A DNA stretch of 64,000 bases from the NCBI RefSeq assembly GCF_002159945.1, contig NZ_NFJQ01000004.1, positions 186,001-250,000 of the forward strand. The letters run 5' to 3'. This document shows, one piece after another, positions 52,708 through 63,071 of the stretch; positions within the stretch are counted from its first letter, which is position 1, and each line of letters begins with the position of its first letter. A model generated the notes under the pieces. It saw nothing but the letters and a program-made list of their open reading frames with translations, was not told the DNA's origin and ran no database searches. Source of the DNA: Cloacibacillus sp. An23 (lineage in GTDB: Bacteria; Synergistota; Synergistia; Synergistales; Synergistaceae). The position numbers and the translations under genes are program-made.

Positions 52708-54065
52708 CGGGATTTCTTTCACACGAGGAAGTCGAGGCACTCGCCGCGCACGCTCTGGACGAGGCCCTGCGTCTAGGAGCCTGCGGCGCGGACGTGCTCT
52801 ACAGCGAAGGCTGCGCCAACGGCCTGACGCTGAAGGACGGCGAAATAGAGGAATCCACCTGCGGCTCGTCCGCGGGCCTCGGCATACGCACGATACTCTC
52901 CGACGGGCGTCAGGGCATAGCCTACGGCAACAGGCTCGACCGGGCCTCCGTCGATTCGCTCATCGAATGGAGCCTGCACAACGCGCGCGCCTCGGAGCCT
53001 GAGGAGGGCGTCGCTCTCTACGATGGGCCGCTCGTCCGCTGCCCGGAGCTTGAGGCCGAGGACGAAGCGATACGGGCTATAACTCCGGCCCGGCGCATGG
53101 AATACTGCAAACTCATGACGGAAACGGCAAGGAGCGCCGACGCGCGGATAATCTCGGTGCGCTCCGCGGCGTGGCGCGACGGCTGGGGAGCTTCATTCTT
53201 CGCCACGACGAAAGGGCTTTCGGGCTGGGAGCACGGATCGAGCGCCAACTGCGGCGTCGCCGTCCTCGCGCAGTCCGGCGAGTTCACGGAGATGGGAGGC
53301 TACGGCATGGACGCTCTGCGCCTCTGCGAGCTCGACGCTGAAAAATGCGCGCGCAGGGCGGTAAAGCAGACCGTCGCGGCGCTCGGCGGGACGCAGCTCG
53401 AGACCGGAACGTACACGATAGTCATCGACCCCGAGGCCGTGGCGCCGCTCGTAGACGTGATCGGGAGCCTCTTCTGCGCTTCGGACGTTCACCGCGGGCG
53501 TTCGCTGATGAAGGGGCGCATAGGCGACGCCGTCGCGTCCCGGTGCGTGAGCCTCACGGACGACGGACGCGTGCCGTGGAAGCCCGGCAGTTCGTCCTGG
53601 GACTCCGAGGGAGTGCCGACATCGCGCACCGAGCTTATAAAGGACGGCGTCGCGTCAGCCTTCCTCTACAACCTTCAGTACGCGGCGAAGGACGGCGTGA
53701 AATCGACGGGCAACTGTTCGCGCGGCATGTCTTCTCTGCCCGACGTAGGCACGACGAACCTGATACTCGAGCCCGGGACTGAAAGCCCTCAGTCGCTGAT
53801 CTCGCGCGTGACGAGCGGCATGTACGTCACCGAATTCATGGGGCTGCACACTATAGACCCGGTGAGCGGCGACTTCTCGATAGGGGCCAAGGGGCACAGG
53901 ATAATAAACGGCGAGCTCACGACTCCCGTCAGCGGCGTCACGATAGCCTCGAATCTTCTTGAATTCATGAAAAACATCGCGGCGGCGGGGAACGACCTCA
54001 CCTATTCATACGCGACCGCCGCCCCGACATTGGTGGTAGATAATGTTGTCATCGCAGGTAAATAG
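52704..54065 (+). CDS. pmbA: TldD/PmbA-family metallopeptidase
   Basis: 453 residues from GTG 52704. The N-terminal half (GADVLYSEGCANGLTLKDGEIEESTCGSSAGLGIRTI) and the C-terminal half (GNCSRGMSSLPDVGTTNLILEPG, VTSGMYVTEFMGLHTIDPVSGDFSIGAKGHRI) are those of PmbA, which lacks the TldD HExxxH zinc site but partners with it. No tldD gene is adjacent. The protein may take part in peptide maturation or turnover. Confidence 0.9.
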   Translation: MTGFLSHEEVEALAAHALDEALRLGACGADVLYSEGCANGLTLKDGEIEESTCGSSAGLGIRTILSDGRQGIAYGNRLDRASVDSLIEWSLHNARASEPEEGVALYDGPLVRCPELEAEDEAIRAITPARRMEYCKLMTETARSADARIISVRSAAWRDGWGASFFATTKGLSGWEHGSSANCGVAVLAQSGEFTEMGGYGMDALRLCELDAEKCARRAVKQTVAALGGTQLETGTYTIVIDPEAVAPLVDVIGSLFCASDVHRGRSLMKGRIGDAVASRCVSLTDDGRVPWKPGSSSWDSEGVPTSRTELIKDGVASAFLYNLQYAAKDGVKSTGNCSRGMSSLPDVGTTNLILEPGTESPQSLISRVTSGMYVTEFMGLHTIDPVSGDFSIGAKGHRIINGELTTPVSGVTIASNLLEFMKNIAAAGNDLTYSYATAAPTLVVDNVVIAGK

Positions 54066-55365
54066 AACGAAATACATAATCATGGCGGCGCTGTCGGCGC
54101 TGCTGCTCTTCGCGCTTCCGGCCTTCGCGGAGGAGCGGATAGAGCTGTGGAACGGAGGCATCAAAAAGGGCGCGGTCAGCACGCGCATGAACGGCACGAT
54201 ACGCGAGATGGCGATAGACGAGGTCGTCTCGGCGCTCGGCTTCGCGCCCAAAAAGGACGGCACGTCGCTTATCGTAACGATGGACGGCAAAAAGATAGAA
54301 TTCTGGAACGGCTCGAACATCGTGCGCGCCGCCGGAACGATAATCAGCTTCTCGACGCCGGTCGTCACGCAGGACGGACACTGGTGGGGCGAGGGACGCG
54401 GGCTGCTATCCGCCTTCGGACAGTTCTACAAAGCCATAGGCCAGAAGGCCGATTTCCGATGGGGCGCGGTAAGCGCGGCGGCCGCCGCGCCGGCGCCGAA
54501 GAAACAGGCCCAGCCTAAGCCGAAGCCGGCAGAACAGACGAAAAAGGCCGAGCCTGCGAAAAAAACGCAGACGGAGCCGGCGCCGCAGAAGGCCGGGCCG
54601 AAGCAGGAGGCCAAAGCCCCGGCACAGACGCAGACGCAAGCGCCCGCTCCGAAGGTCAAGAGCAACAGAAAGCCCATAGTAGTAATCGACGCGGGCCACG
54701 GCGGCCACGACCCGGGCGCGTCGGCCAACAAGGTACGCGAAAAGGACGTTAACCTCAAGGCCGCAGTGCAGCTCGGCAAGATACTGAAGGAGCGCGGCGT
54801 CGACGCGCGCCTGACGCGCAGCACGGACGTATACCTCAAGCTCGCGGAGCGCACCGCCTTCGCGAACAAGAACAACGCCGACGTCTTCATCAGCCTGCAC
54901 TGCAACTCCATGCCAAAGGGGCACAGCAAAGTCGCCGGCTTCGAGATATACATCATGGCCCTGCCATCCGACAAGGACGCGATGAACCTAGCCATAGTTG
55001 AAAACAGGGAAATATCCGGCGACGCCCACAGCGCGGCGGAGATACAGAAGGCCGACAAAAAGACTCAGCTCCTGCTCAAAATCCTAGGCGACATGCAGCA
55101 GAACAACAAGATAGGCGAAAGCACCGCGCTCACCGAGGTGCTCAACGCGAGAGCAAAGAAATCCGGCCTGCCGATGCGCAAGGTCGCGCAGGCGCCGTTC
55201 TTCGTGCTGCGGGGCGCGGCGATGCCGGCCGTCCTCGTCGAGATGGGCTACCTGACGAACGCGGCGGAGGCCCAGCGCCTCAACACGGCGGCATACCGCG
55301 ACAAGATATGCCGCAGCCTCGCCGACGGCATAATAGAGTACATAGAGACGCACCGCGCACAGTAG
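54043..55365 (+). CDS. N-acetylmuramoyl-L-alanine amidase (Amidase_3), exported
   Basis: 440 residues. A signal peptide (KYIIMAALSALLLFALPAFA) is followed by a beta-rich N-terminal module with two copies of an ELWNGG-/EFWNGS-like motif (about 30-130), a Pro/Ala/Lys/Gln linker (about 145-208), and the zinc amidase domain: VVIDAGHGGHDPGA (His), REKDVNLKA (Glu), VFISLHCNS (His) and VLVEMGYLTN (catalytic Glu). It cuts the amide between MurNAc and the stem peptide in the periplasm. It overlaps pmbA by 23 bases and is followed by a terminator. Confidence 0.92.
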   Translation: MLSSQVNRTKYIIMAALSALLLFALPAFAEERIELWNGGIKKGAVSTRMNGTIREMAIDEVVSALGFAPKKDGTSLIVTMDGKKIEFWNGSNIVRAAGTIISFSTPVVTQDGHWWGEGRGLLSAFGQFYKAIGQKADFRWGAVSAAAAAPAPKKQAQPKPKPAEQTKKAEPAKKTQTEPAPQKAGPKQEAKAPAQTQTQAPAPKVKSNRKPIVVIDAGHGGHDPGASANKVREKDVNLKAAVQLGKILKERGVDARLTRSTDVYLKLAERTAFANKNNADVFISLHCNSMPKGHSKVAGFEIYIMALPSDKDAMNLAIVENREISGDAHSAAEIQKADKKTQLLLKILGDMQQNNKIGESTALTEVLNARAKKSGLPMRKVAQAPFFVLRGAAMPAVLVEMGYLTNAAEAQRLNTAAYRDKICRSLADGIIEYIETHRAQ

Positions 55366-55372
55366 CGCGGAA

Positions 55373-55405
55373 GTCCCGCGCCTGCGACACGCGCGGGACG
55401 TTTTT
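55373..55405 (+). terminator. Terminator of the ltaE-pmbA-amidase run
   Basis: GTCCCGCG (55373-55380) pairs with CGCGGGAC (55392-55399), followed by five T. Confidence 0.88.
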
Positions 55406-55459
55406 GGCATATAATACGAAACCGCCGCGAAAGCGGACACCGCCATTGGGGGACGACGA

Positions 55460-56335
55460 ATGAGAGAACCGGAAGAAAGACAGCGCCATTTTGTGATACG
55501 CGACAAGAAGGACGAAAACTACGACCAGCCGGCGGTGCGCCGCCGCGGCCTGATGCGCGAGGAAGAGGACGAACGCGGCGAACAGGACGAAAAGCCCCGC
55601 AAGCCGCGCGCGCGCCGCACTCTGCGCGAGCGCGAAATGGAGGAGGAGGAAGAGGCGCGTTCGCTGCGCGGCGGCCGCAGGCGCAAAGCGATGAAGCGCG
55701 CAGACTTCGACGACGAAGACGATTACGAGGATGACGACGACTACAGCCGCCCGCGCGCGCCGAAAATCGTACGCATATTCGCGTGGATAGCGCTCGTCGT
55801 CATACTCTTCACCTGCGGCTACGTCGCCACGAACTACTTCTTCTCGTGGTCGGACAAAAAAGGCGGAGAGCGCATAGGCAACGTCTACGGCAGCGGAGCG
55901 GAGATAACCGAAAGCGCGGCGACGGCGGAGAACGCCCCGTCGAACGCGAAATACAGCATATATGTACCAGACGGCTCATCCTTCCAGACACGCTCCATAG
56001 AAATAAAGCCGGGAGGCACGCGCGAGGAGGACATCCAGAAGGTGCTCTCCATGTACATAGACAGCCTAAAAGAAACGAAGGCGATGGACACCGCCGCGGC
56101 CGTCAACAGCGTCTTCCACGGAGGCGACTGGCTCTACGTGGACATGACTCCTGCCTTCCAGAGCTCGATAAAGAAGCTCGGCAAAGAAAAGGCGGCGCAG
56201 GTACTCAACGGCATGCTGAACACGATGCGCGACAACTTCCCGCCCATCAAAAAAATAAAATTCTACGTCAACTCGAAAGAAATCACGGACAAAACGCCCG
56301 TAGACCTCACGGGACCGTGGGAGGAGGGGCGCTAG
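55460..56335 (+). CDS. Membrane-anchored GerMN-domain protein
   Basis: 291 residues. A long charged cytoplasmic N-terminus (about 1-105, Arg/Glu/Asp-rich, with a [11 protein letters not shown] cluster) leads to one membrane helix ([25 protein letters not shown]). The outside part ends in a GerMN domain ([13 protein letters not shown]... [29 protein letters not shown]). GerMN domains occur in envelope proteins in spore formers and non-spore formers alike. It lies directly before rph. Confidence 0.82.
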   Translation: MREPEERQRHFVIRDKKDENYDQPAVRRRGLMREEEDERGEQDEKPRKPRARRTLREREMEEEEEARSLRGGRRRKAMKRADFDDEDDYEDDDDYSRPRAPKIVRIFAWIALVVILFTCGYVATNYFFSWSDKKGGERIGNVYGSGAEITESAATAENAPSNAKYSIYVPDGSSFQTRSIEIKPGGTREEDIQKVLSMYIDSLKETKAMDTAAAVNSVFHGGDWLYVDMTPAFQSSIKKLGKEKAAQVLNGMLNTMRDNFPPIKKIKFYVNSKEITDKTPVDLTGPWEEGR

Positions 56336-56336
56336 G

Positions 56337-57098
56337 ATGGAGGCAGCACGCATAGACGGGCGCGCGCCCGGCGGACTGCGCCCGATAACCATTGAACGCG
56401 GCGTCAACAGATACGCGGAAGGCTCCGCTCTGATCCGCTGGGGAGACACGCACGTCCTCTGCACCGCCACGGTCGAAGAGAAAGTCCCGCCCTTCCTGCG
56501 CGGCTCCGGCAGCGGCTGGATAACGGCGGAATACGCCATGCTTCCGCGCTCGACCCAGAGCCGCATGCAGCGCGAGATAAACCGCGGAAAGCGCGACGCG
56601 CGCGGCAGCGAGATACAGCGGCTCATAGGCCGTTCGCTGCGCGCCGCCGTGGACATGCCGCGCCTCGGCGAACGCACGATAACGATAGACTGCGACGTGC
56701 TGCAGGCCGACGGCGGCACGAGGACGGCATCCATATCGGCGGGCTTCGTCGCGCTCTTCGACGCACTGCGGACGCTCAAGGCCGACGGCAGACTCGCAGA
56801 GATACCGCTGAAGGATCAGATAGCCGCCGTCAGCGTAGGGAAATCCGGCGGCGCGCTCGTCCTCGACCTGCGCTACGAAGAAGACTCGTCCGCCGACGTA
56901 GACGCCAACGTCGTCATGACGGGGCGCGGCGGCATAGTCGAAATACAGGGCACGGGCGAGGGCGCGGCCTTCTCGCGCGCGGAGCTCGGACAGATGCTCG
57001 ACCTCGCTGCATCAGGAATCGCCGAAATTCAGCGTAGGCAGCTTGAAGTCCTCGGACTGACCGAAGACGAACGGAGGCTCTTCGAGACATGCGCATAG
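56337..57098 (+). CDS. rph: Ribonuclease PH
   Basis: 253 residues. [57 protein letters not shown] and [19 protein letters not shown] are the core phosphorolytic motifs. It trims tRNA 3' tails with phosphate. A GGAGGGG site lies at 56322-56328. It overlaps rdgB by 10 bases, a common pairing. Confidence 0.95.
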   Translation: MEAARIDGRAPGGLRPITIERGVNRYAEGSALIRWGDTHVLCTATVEEKVPPFLRGSGSGWITAEYAMLPRSTQSRMQREINRGKRDARGSEIQRLIGRSLRAAVDMPRLGERTITIDCDVLQADGGTRTASISAGFVALFDALRTLKADGRLAEIPLKDQIAAVSVGKSGGALVLDLRYEEDSSADVDANVVMTGRGGIVEIQGTGEGAAFSRAELGQMLDLAASGIAEIQRRQLEVLGLTEDERRLFETCA

Positions 57099-57673
57099 TC
57101 TTCGCGAGCGGGAACAGAGGCAAATACAGAGAGATGAAGGCGCAGCTCGAGCCGGCCGGCGTGGAGCTGCTCTTCGGCGGCGACATGGAAGGGCCGCACG
57201 AAATCGAAGAGAACGGCGAGACCTACGCGGAAAACGCGCTCATCAAAGCACGCGCGTGGGCCGAGGCTACCGGCCTTCCGGCTCTCGCCGACGACAGCGG
57301 CCTCGAGGCCCGCGCGCTCGGCGGACTGCCCGGCGTGCGTTCCGCCCGCATAGTTGAAGGCGGCGACGCGGACAGGACGCGCTGGCTGCTCGGCGAGCTC
57401 GCGGACAAAGAGGACAGGCGCGGACGCTTCGCCTGCGCGATAGCCGTCGTCCTCGCGCCCGGCAAAAAGCCGCTCGTCGTGACGAGGTACTGCCCCGGCA
57501 CGATAATACGCAAGCCGCGCGGAGAATCCGGCTTCGGCTACGACCCCGTATTCGTCCCGGAGGGCTTCGACAAAACCTTCGCGGAGCTCGGCGACGAGAT
57601 AAAAAATAAAATTTCCCACCGCGCGCTCGCAGTCAAAGGTATAGCCCAAAAGCTCAAGGATATGATAGAATAA
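57089..57673 (+). CDS. rdgB: XTP/dITP diphosphatase (RdgB/HAM1)
   Basis: 194 residues. [55 protein letters not shown] and [17 protein letters not shown] are diagnostic. It removes pyrophosphate from non-canonical purine NTPs. It is co-transcribed with rph. Confidence 0.95.
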   Translation: MRIVFASGNRGKYREMKAQLEPAGVELLFGGDMEGPHEIEENGETYAENALIKARAWAEATGLPALADDSGLEARALGGLPGVRSARIVEGGDADRTRWLLGELADKEDRRGRFACAIAVVLAPGKKPLVVTRYCPGTIIRKPRGESGFGYDPVFVPEGFDKTFAELGDEIKNKISHRALAVKGIAQKLKDMIE

Positions 57674-57706
57674 TACGCTGTACGCAGTATGTAACGGCGA
57701 AGTCAC

Positions 57707-57730
57707 AGCAAAGCAAAAGCTTTGCTTTTT
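57707..57730 (+). terminator. Terminator of the rph-rdgB transcript
   Basis: AGCAAAG (57707-57713) pairs with CTTTGCT (57720-57726) over a CAAAAG loop, followed by TTTT. Confidence 0.8.
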
Positions 57731-57756
57731 ACTAGAAAAATTTGGAGGTGTAGTTT

Positions 57757-57984
57757 GTGAGAATCCTTTTGGGAGTCATTCACATACTCGTTTGCGCAGC
57801 GTTGATAGCCGTCGTAATGATGCAGAAAAGAAAATCCGGCGGATTCACCGGAGCGTTCGGCGGCGGCGGCACGCAGGCCGATATGAGCGGCACGTGGCAG
57901 CGCATGAGCGGCCTGACTAAGGTAACGGCGTGCCTCATGGCGGCCTTCATGGTCATCTCCATCATCCAGGTACTCGTCAGATAG
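57757..57984 (+). CDS. secG: Preprotein translocase subunit SecG
   Basis: 75 residues from GTG 57757 with a GGAGGTG site. Two membrane helices (about 3-21 and 53-72) flank the loop VVMMQKRKSGGFTGAFGGGG, the SecG signature. It assists SecYE-dependent export. Confidence 0.93.
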   Translation: MRILLGVIHILVCAALIAVVMMQKRKSGGFTGAFGGGGTQADMSGTWQRMSGLTKVTACLMAAFMVISIIQVLVR

Positions 57985-57995
57985 CGGATAAAGCC

Positions 57996-59039
57996 ATGAC
58001 CATCAAGCCTCTGGACAGCCAGAAAGACATAGCCTCATACAAGGGCGAGGAGGGACGCCTCTTCTCCGCCACCCACGAGGAGATACTCGAAGGCTGGACT
58101 ACGGACATATATTTCCTCAAGACACGCGACGTCCTGCGCTCGGCGGGACTCCTCGACACCCCGGTCGTCGCCGAGGTGTTCACACGCAAAAGCGGGATAT
58201 TCTGCGGCTCCGAAGAAGTCCTCAACCTCTTCCGCCGCCTTCCGAACCCGCCGCAGGTCGAAGCTCTCGCAGAGGGAGACAGCTTCGAAGCGAAGGAAGT
58301 CCTCATGCGCATAACCGGCACATACGAGTCCTTCGGCATCTACGAAACCGTCCTCCTCGGAATGCTCGCCTCCTCCACCGGCTGGGCGACAGCCGCCAGG
58401 GAATGCGTCGAAGCCGCCGAAGGACGCAGCGTCCTCTGCTTCGGGGCGCGCCACGTACACCCGGCGATAGCTCCAGTCATGGAGCGCGCGGCGAAAATCG
58501 CTGGCTGCAGCGCCATGAGCTGCATACTCGCAGCAAAGCTCTGCGGCGAAGAGCCGAAAGGCACCGTACCGCATGCGGCGATACTCATGGTTGGAGACAC
58601 CGTAAAGCTCGCCAAGCTCTATGACGCGCAGGTACCGCAGGAAGAGCCGCGCATCGTCCTCGTCGATACCTTCAAGGACGAATGCGAGGAAGCTCTGCGC
58701 GTCGCCGACGCGCTCGGAGACAAACTCTCCGGCATACGCCTAGACACGCCGGGCGAGCGCGGCGGAGTCACGCCCGATCTTGTGCGCGAAATGCGTTGGA
58801 GGCTGGACGCGGCGGGATTCAACAAAGTACAGATAATAGCTACCGGCGGACTCACGCCGGAGCGCATAAGGGTCATGAACGAAGCGGGCGCGGACGTCTA
58901 CGGCGTAGGCAGCTACATAACCAGCGGCGCGCAGCGCGACATGACGATGGACATAAAAATGGTAGACGGCAGGCCGATAGCCAAGCGCGGCCGTCTACCG
59001 GGGATAATCCCGAACCCGAGACTTAAACGCGTGCTCTAA
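57996..59039 (+). CDS. pncB: Nicotinate phosphoribosyltransferase (short form)
   Basis: 347 residues from ATG 57996, 11 bases after secG. FGARHVHPAIAPVMERAAKIAG, PKGTVPHAAI and the phosphate-binding VQIIATGGLTPERIRVMNEAGADVYGVGSYITSGAQRDMTMDIKMVDGRPIAKRGR fit the short nicotinate phosphoribosyltransferase group rather than quinolinate PRT. It salvages nicotinate into NAD. The ribosome site is weak, suggesting coupling to secG. Confidence 0.88.
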   Translation: MTIKPLDSQKDIASYKGEEGRLFSATHEEILEGWTTDIYFLKTRDVLRSAGLLDTPVVAEVFTRKSGIFCGSEEVLNLFRRLPNPPQVEALAEGDSFEAKEVLMRITGTYESFGIYETVLLGMLASSTGWATAARECVEAAEGRSVLCFGARHVHPAIAPVMERAAKIAGCSAMSCILAAKLCGEEPKGTVPHAAILMVGDTVKLAKLYDAQVPQEEPRIVLVDTFKDECEEALRVADALGDKLSGIRLDTPGERGGVTPDLVREMRWRLDAAGFNKVQIIATGGLTPERIRVMNEAGADVYGVGSYITSGAQRDMTMDIKMVDGRPIAKRGRLPGIIPNPRLKRVL

Positions 59040-59203
59040 GCGCCGCGCCCTGCCGCCGTCCCCCACAGCCGGCGGCAGGGCGTTCCCGGCGGCGGGCGGG
59101 CCTGTGTTACGGCGGGCGCGCCTCGCGGACGGGATGGGCGCGGAGACGCTTTGAGCGATAAATCACAACTATGAACAACCACGTCTTCTAAGGAGGAAGA
59201 TCC

Positions 59204-59638
59204 ATGATAGGCACTCGTTCCTACATGGCCAAGGGCGAAGAAGTAGAGCGCAAGTGGTATCTCATCGACGCCACCGACAAGCATCTTGGCCGTCTCGCAG
59301 TACAGGTAGCCCGCATCCTTTCGGGCAAGCATAAGCCCACATATACGCCGCACGTCGACACCGGCGATTTCGTCGTCCTCATCAACGCGGACAAGGTCGG
59401 GCTCACCGGCAAAAAACTCATCCAGTCCACGATACGCCGCCACACGGGACATCCCGGCGGCCTCAAGTCGCTCACCTATAAGGAAGTCCTCGAGCGCCGT
59501 CCCGAGCGCCTTATCGAGCGCGTCGTCTGGGGCATGCTTCCCAAGACGAAGCTCGGACGCGACATGTACCGCAAGCTCAAGGTCTACGCCGGCCCGGCTC
59601 ATCCGCACGCGGCGCAGAAACCCGAGCAGATAGACTAA
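59204..59638 (+). CDS. rplM: 50S ribosomal protein L13
   Basis: 144 residues. [49 protein letters not shown] is the L13 core and [23 protein letters not shown] the conserved C-terminal part. An AAGGAGGA site precedes it. The 164 bases upstream hold a GC-rich hairpin (about 59048-59079, CCCTGCCGCC/GGCGGCAGGG) that probably ends the pncB transcript. It forms the usual pair with rpsI. Confidence 0.97.
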   Translation: MIGTRSYMAKGEEVERKWYLIDATDKHLGRLAVQVARILSGKHKPTYTPHVDTGDFVVLINADKVGLTGKKLIQSTIRRHTGHPGGLKSLTYKEVLERRPERLIERVVWGMLPKTKLGRDMYRKLKVYAGPAHPHAAQKPEQID

Positions 59639-59656
59639 GGAGAGGGGTGGAATAAC

Positions 59657-60058
59657 ATGGCAGAGAAAAAATCGGCTTTCCTCTGGGGAACCGGAAGAAG
59701 AAAGAACGCGATAGCCCGCGTCCGCATATGCGAAGGCACGGGACAGTTCCTCATCAACAACCGTGAAGTCAAGGACTACCTCCCGCGCTTCTACTGGTCC
59801 TCGATGGCTGTACAGCCCCTCGCAGTAGCCGGCGTCGAAGGCAAGATCGACGTATTCGTCAACGCCCACGGCGGCGGACTTACCGGCCAGGCCGGAGCCA
59901 TCCGCCTCGGCGTCGCCCGCGCGATCCTCAAGATGTACCCGAACGCGCGCCCGGCGCTCAAAAAAGCAGGCTTCCTAACGCGCGATCCGCGCATGGTCGA
60001 ACGCAAGAAGGTCGGCCTCAAAGGCGCCCGCGCCAACAAGCAGTTCTCTAAGCGTTAA
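59657..60058 (+). CDS. rpsI: 30S ribosomal protein S9
   Basis: 133 residues. [28 protein letters not shown] at the start and the C-terminal [25 protein letters not shown] (ending in the conserved KR) define S9. It sits 18 bases after rplM. Confidence 0.97.
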   Translation: MAEKKSAFLWGTGRRKNAIARVRICEGTGQFLINNREVKDYLPRFYWSSMAVQPLAVAGVEGKIDVFVNAHGGGLTGQAGAIRLGVARAILKMYPNARPALKKAGFLTRDPRMVERKKVGLKGARANKQFSKR

Positions 60059-60083
60059 TCCGCGGGAGTTCAAAAAACACAGA

Positions 60084-60114
60084 CAACCGCCGTTCATACG
60101 GCGGTTGCCTTTTA
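60084..60114. terminator. Terminator between rpsI and the LysR remnant, usable both ways
   Basis: CAACCGCCGT (60084-60093) pairs with ACGGCGGTTG (60098-60107); TTTT follows to the right and, on the minus strand, a TTTTTT run to the left. Confidence 0.88.
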
Positions 60115-60167
60115 TGCCTGCACAAACAACAAGAGTCAACGGCATCGCGCCGAAACAGTCTCGCATA

Positions 60168-61123
60168 TCATACGCCTGCGGCAACGCTGTAGCTCCAGAC
60201 TATATCTTCGATCTTATCAAAACAATCCAGGACGAAACGCGGATAGCGCGGCATACCGTTGTAAATCAGCTCAAAACGGAGAGAGCCGCCGAGACCCATG
60301 ACAGGCATGGCAAACAGCCGCTCGTCTTCCCCGCAGCGCTCGTTGCCCTTGAGCATCGACTGGATGAAAAACTGCGGCGCGCAAAGCGCCGCAAGGCCGG
60401 TGCGGCAGATTTTCTCCGAAATGTCGTAGTCGCTGACGGAAAGCACATTCTCGACCGAAATGTCGTTCGACGCCATGAACTGCGCGACGAGCTGATATGT
60501 CGTACTCTTTGGATAATTCATCACAAACGACTGTCCGCTGAAATAACGCAGGTCGATCTCCTGCTCCGATACCGGCGACTCGGACACCTCAATCCCGGCA
60601 CGCTCGCGCAGATAGGCGCGCGACGCAACTAGATATATCCCTTCGTTCGCCAGCGCGCGCACGCGCATATCCGGCGGCGTGACGGCGTTGACGCCGAGAA
60701 AACACTCCAGCTTCCCCTTTTCAAAAGCTCCTGCATCGTCAGAGTCTCTTCAAGCGTCAGCTCTATCTTCACGTTCGGGTACTTCATGCGGCACCATCTG
60801 AAAAGCTCCGGCACTATTATCTTCGCGCGAGTGTAGTTCATGCCAAGCCGCAGTGTTCCCGAAGCGCCGCGCTGGATCTCCGACAGCTCTGCGTCTAGTC
60901 CCTGCTCTATATTCCTGACCGCGAGCAGTGACCGCTGCACCGCACGCCCCGCATCCGTAAGTTCGACGGCGGGACGCCGCGTGAAAAGGCTCACGCCATA
61001 ATGATCTTCGAGCCGCTTGATGTGGTCGCTCAGACTCTGCTGGCTGATGAAAGATTTCCTTGCGGCCCGTCCGAAGTTCAGCTCCTCCGCCAGAACCAGA
61101 AACAACCTTTCCCCGTTAGTCAA
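60168..61123 (-). pseudogene. LysR-family regulator interrupted by a frameshift
   Basis: Two minus-strand frames together encode one LysR protein. The first (61123 or 61141 down to about 60725) has the winged helix LTNGERLFLVLAEELNFGRAARKSFISQQSLSDHIKRLEDHYGVSLFTRR and the linker plus start of the effector domain. The second (about 60722 to 60168) continues EKGKLECFLGVNAV... through the rest of the effector domain. The shift lies at a four-T run (plus-strand AAAA, 60723-60726): one added base restores the expected LLEKGKLECFLGVN reading. A TTG at 61123 behind AAGGGGGG is a likely start. It is divergent from the dehydratase gene and would have controlled it. It could be a real inactivation or a base-calling error. 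Confidence 0.82.
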
Positions 61124-61154
61124 ACGACCGCCCCCCTTCAAAACAAGATTAACA

Positions 61155-61266
61155 CGAAATTTTCACATCCACAATCTAAATACTGTTAATATATCGGATT
61201 TAACTGTTTCCATTATGTCGTTCGAAGACTTATAGTATATGGCATAAGAGAAAGACGAAATTTTCA
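61155..61266. promoter_or_regulatory. Divergent regulatory region with a 12-bp direct repeat
   Basis: ACGAAATTTTCA occurs at 61155-61166 and again at 61255-61266, exactly 100 bases apart, in an AT-rich gap between the LysR remnant and the dehydratase gene. The first copy is near the LysR start, the second just before the dehydratase ribosome site. They are candidate binding sites for that regulator. Confidence 0.5.
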
Positions 61267-61303
61267 TAAATGTAAAAATTGATAAGCAAAAGGTGTGGAC
61301 AAA

Positions 61304-62959
61304 ATGAGCAGTCACAATATCAACGATCCAACTCAGGCTTATTACGTAGGGTTGATGAATTCGTGCGGTTATTCGGAGAAAGATCTTGGCAAACCCGTCA
61401 TCGGTATCGTTAACTCATATACCGACGCAAACCCGGGGCACAAGCCGCTGCGCGAACTGGCCCAGCGCGTCGCCGAAGGGGTATGGGCTGCGGGCGGAAC
61501 GCCGGCTGAGTTCAACGTACCGGCTCCGTGCGACGGCATGGCTCAGGGGCTCGGGATGCACTACATACTGCCATCGCGCGACCTCATCGCCGGGGCGGCG
61601 GAATGTATGGCGCGCGCGCACGATTTCGACGGACTCGTATTCCTCTGCTCGTGCGACAAAATAGTCCCGGGCATGCTCATGGCGGCGGCCTCGCTCGACA
61701 AACCGTGCCTTTTCCTCACGGCAGGATGCATGGTGCCATACGACGACGGCGAGCGCGTATATGTGACGCCCGACCTGAAGGAATCCATCGGCGCGTACAG
61801 GGCGGAGAAGATAACGGCCGACGAATTCAGCCGCTTCAAACACAGCATCTGCCATTCGTGCGGAACATGTTCGATGTACGGAACGGCGAACACGATGGGC
61901 GTATTCGCCGAAGCGATAGGCATCGCCCCCTTCGACTCGACGACCATGCTCTTCTGCTCGGCGGAAAAAGTACGGCAGGCGCGCGCCGTCGGAGAGAGAG
62001 CCGTCGAACTCGTGCGCGAGGGGACATGCTTCTCCGACATCGTGACGAAGAACTCCATAATCAACGGCCTGCGCCACGTCTCCGCGACCGGAGGGTCGAG
62101 CAACGCGCAGATACACGTATGCGCCCTCGCGCGCGTCATGGGAATAGACCTGACGCTCAAGGAGTTCGACGAAATTCAGAAAGACATCCCCGTAATAGCG
62201 AAATTCAAGCCGTCGTCGAAATACAACATCAGCGACTACCACAAGGCCGGCGGTGTCGGCGCGACGCTCAAAGCTATAAAACGCCATCTTAATCTCAACG
62301 AGAAACTCGCGATGGGCGGAACGCTCGGCGAATATCTCGACGCATACAGCCGCCGCGTCGACCCCGAAATAATCCACGGCGAAGACGACCCGCTCTACCC
62401 CGACGGATGCTACGCGGTTCTCTACGGCAATGTCGCGCCCGGCGGCTGCGTCATAAAGAAAAGCGGCGTCGTGCCGGAGATGTTCAAACACACAGGCCCC
62501 GCCGTCTGCTTCGACTCGGAAGAAGAGCTGCGCGACTTCATGGTGAACAAGGACATAAAGCCCGGCTGCGTCCTCGTCATACGCTATGAGGGGCCAAAGG
62601 GCGGCCCGGGAATGCGCGAGATGTCCATCCCCGCCGCTATGCTCGTCGGCATGGGGCTGCACACCAGCGTCGCGATGATAACCGACGGACGCTACTCGGG
62701 CGCGACGCGCGGCCCGTGCGTCGGACACATCTCCCCAGAGGCCTGGGACGGCGGCCCGATAGCGGCGATACAGGACGGCGATATGATAACGATAGACATC
62801 GACGCGAAAACCATCAACGTCGCCCTCACTGACGAAGAAATAGCGGAACGGCTGAAACACGTAAAACGCCCCGACCACCCCGCCCCCGGTGTGCTGTCAG
62901 CGTACAGGCTCGGAGTTTCCGGGCCGGATGAAGGAGCGCTCTGGCTCTACCGTAAATAG
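61304..62959 (+). CDS. IlvD/Edd-family dehydratase, probably for a sugar acid
   Basis: 551 residues from ATG 61304, behind AAAGGTG; a GTG three codons earlier is less likely. [43 protein letters not shown] and [23 protein letters not shown] carry the three Fe-S cysteines. [14 protein letters not shown] and the C-terminal [33 protein letters not shown] complete the family. It removes water from a 2,3-dihydroxy acid. The neighbouring GntP permease and LysR regulator favour a sugar acid over branched-chain amino acid synthesis. Confidence 0.88.
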   Translation: MSSHNINDPTQAYYVGLMNSCGYSEKDLGKPVIGIVNSYTDANPGHKPLRELAQRVAEGVWAAGGTPAEFNVPAPCDGMAQGLGMHYILPSRDLIAGAAECMARAHDFDGLVFLCSCDKIVPGMLMAAASLDKPCLFLTAGCMVPYDDGERVYVTPDLKESIGAYRAEKITADEFSRFKHSICHSCGTCSMYGTANTMGVFAEAIGIAPFDSTTMLFCSAEKVRQARAVGERAVELVREGTCFSDIVTKNSIINGLRHVSATGGSSNAQIHVCALARVMGIDLTLKEFDEIQKDIPVIAKFKPSSKYNISDYHKAGGVGATLKAIKRHLNLNEKLAMGGTLGEYLDAYSRRVDPEIIHGEDDPLYPDGCYAVLYGNVAPGGCVIKKSGVVPEMFKHTGPAVCFDSEEELRDFMVNKDIKPGCVLVIRYEGPKGGPGMREMSIPAAMLVGMGLHTSVAMITDGRYSGATRGPCVGHISPEAWDGGPIAAIQDGDMITIDIDAKTINVALTDEEIAERLKHVKRPDHPAPGVLSAYRLGVSGPDEGALWLYRK

Positions 62960-63017
62960 CCCTCGTCACCAATAAGCAAAAACACGGAACGTTTTTAAGC
63001 GTGCGGCCGTGAAATTC

Positions 63018-63045
63018 GGGAGGCCGTACTGGTCTCCCTTTTTTT
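63018..63045 (+). terminator. Terminator or attenuator between the dehydratase and gntP genes
   Basis: GGGAGGCC (63018-63025) pairs with GGTCTCCC (63031-63038), with one G-U, followed by seven T. It lies only 27 bases before the permease start, so read-through would be limited. Confidence 0.8.
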
Positions 63046-63071
63046 GCAAAAATTCCAAAGGAGGAAAAACA

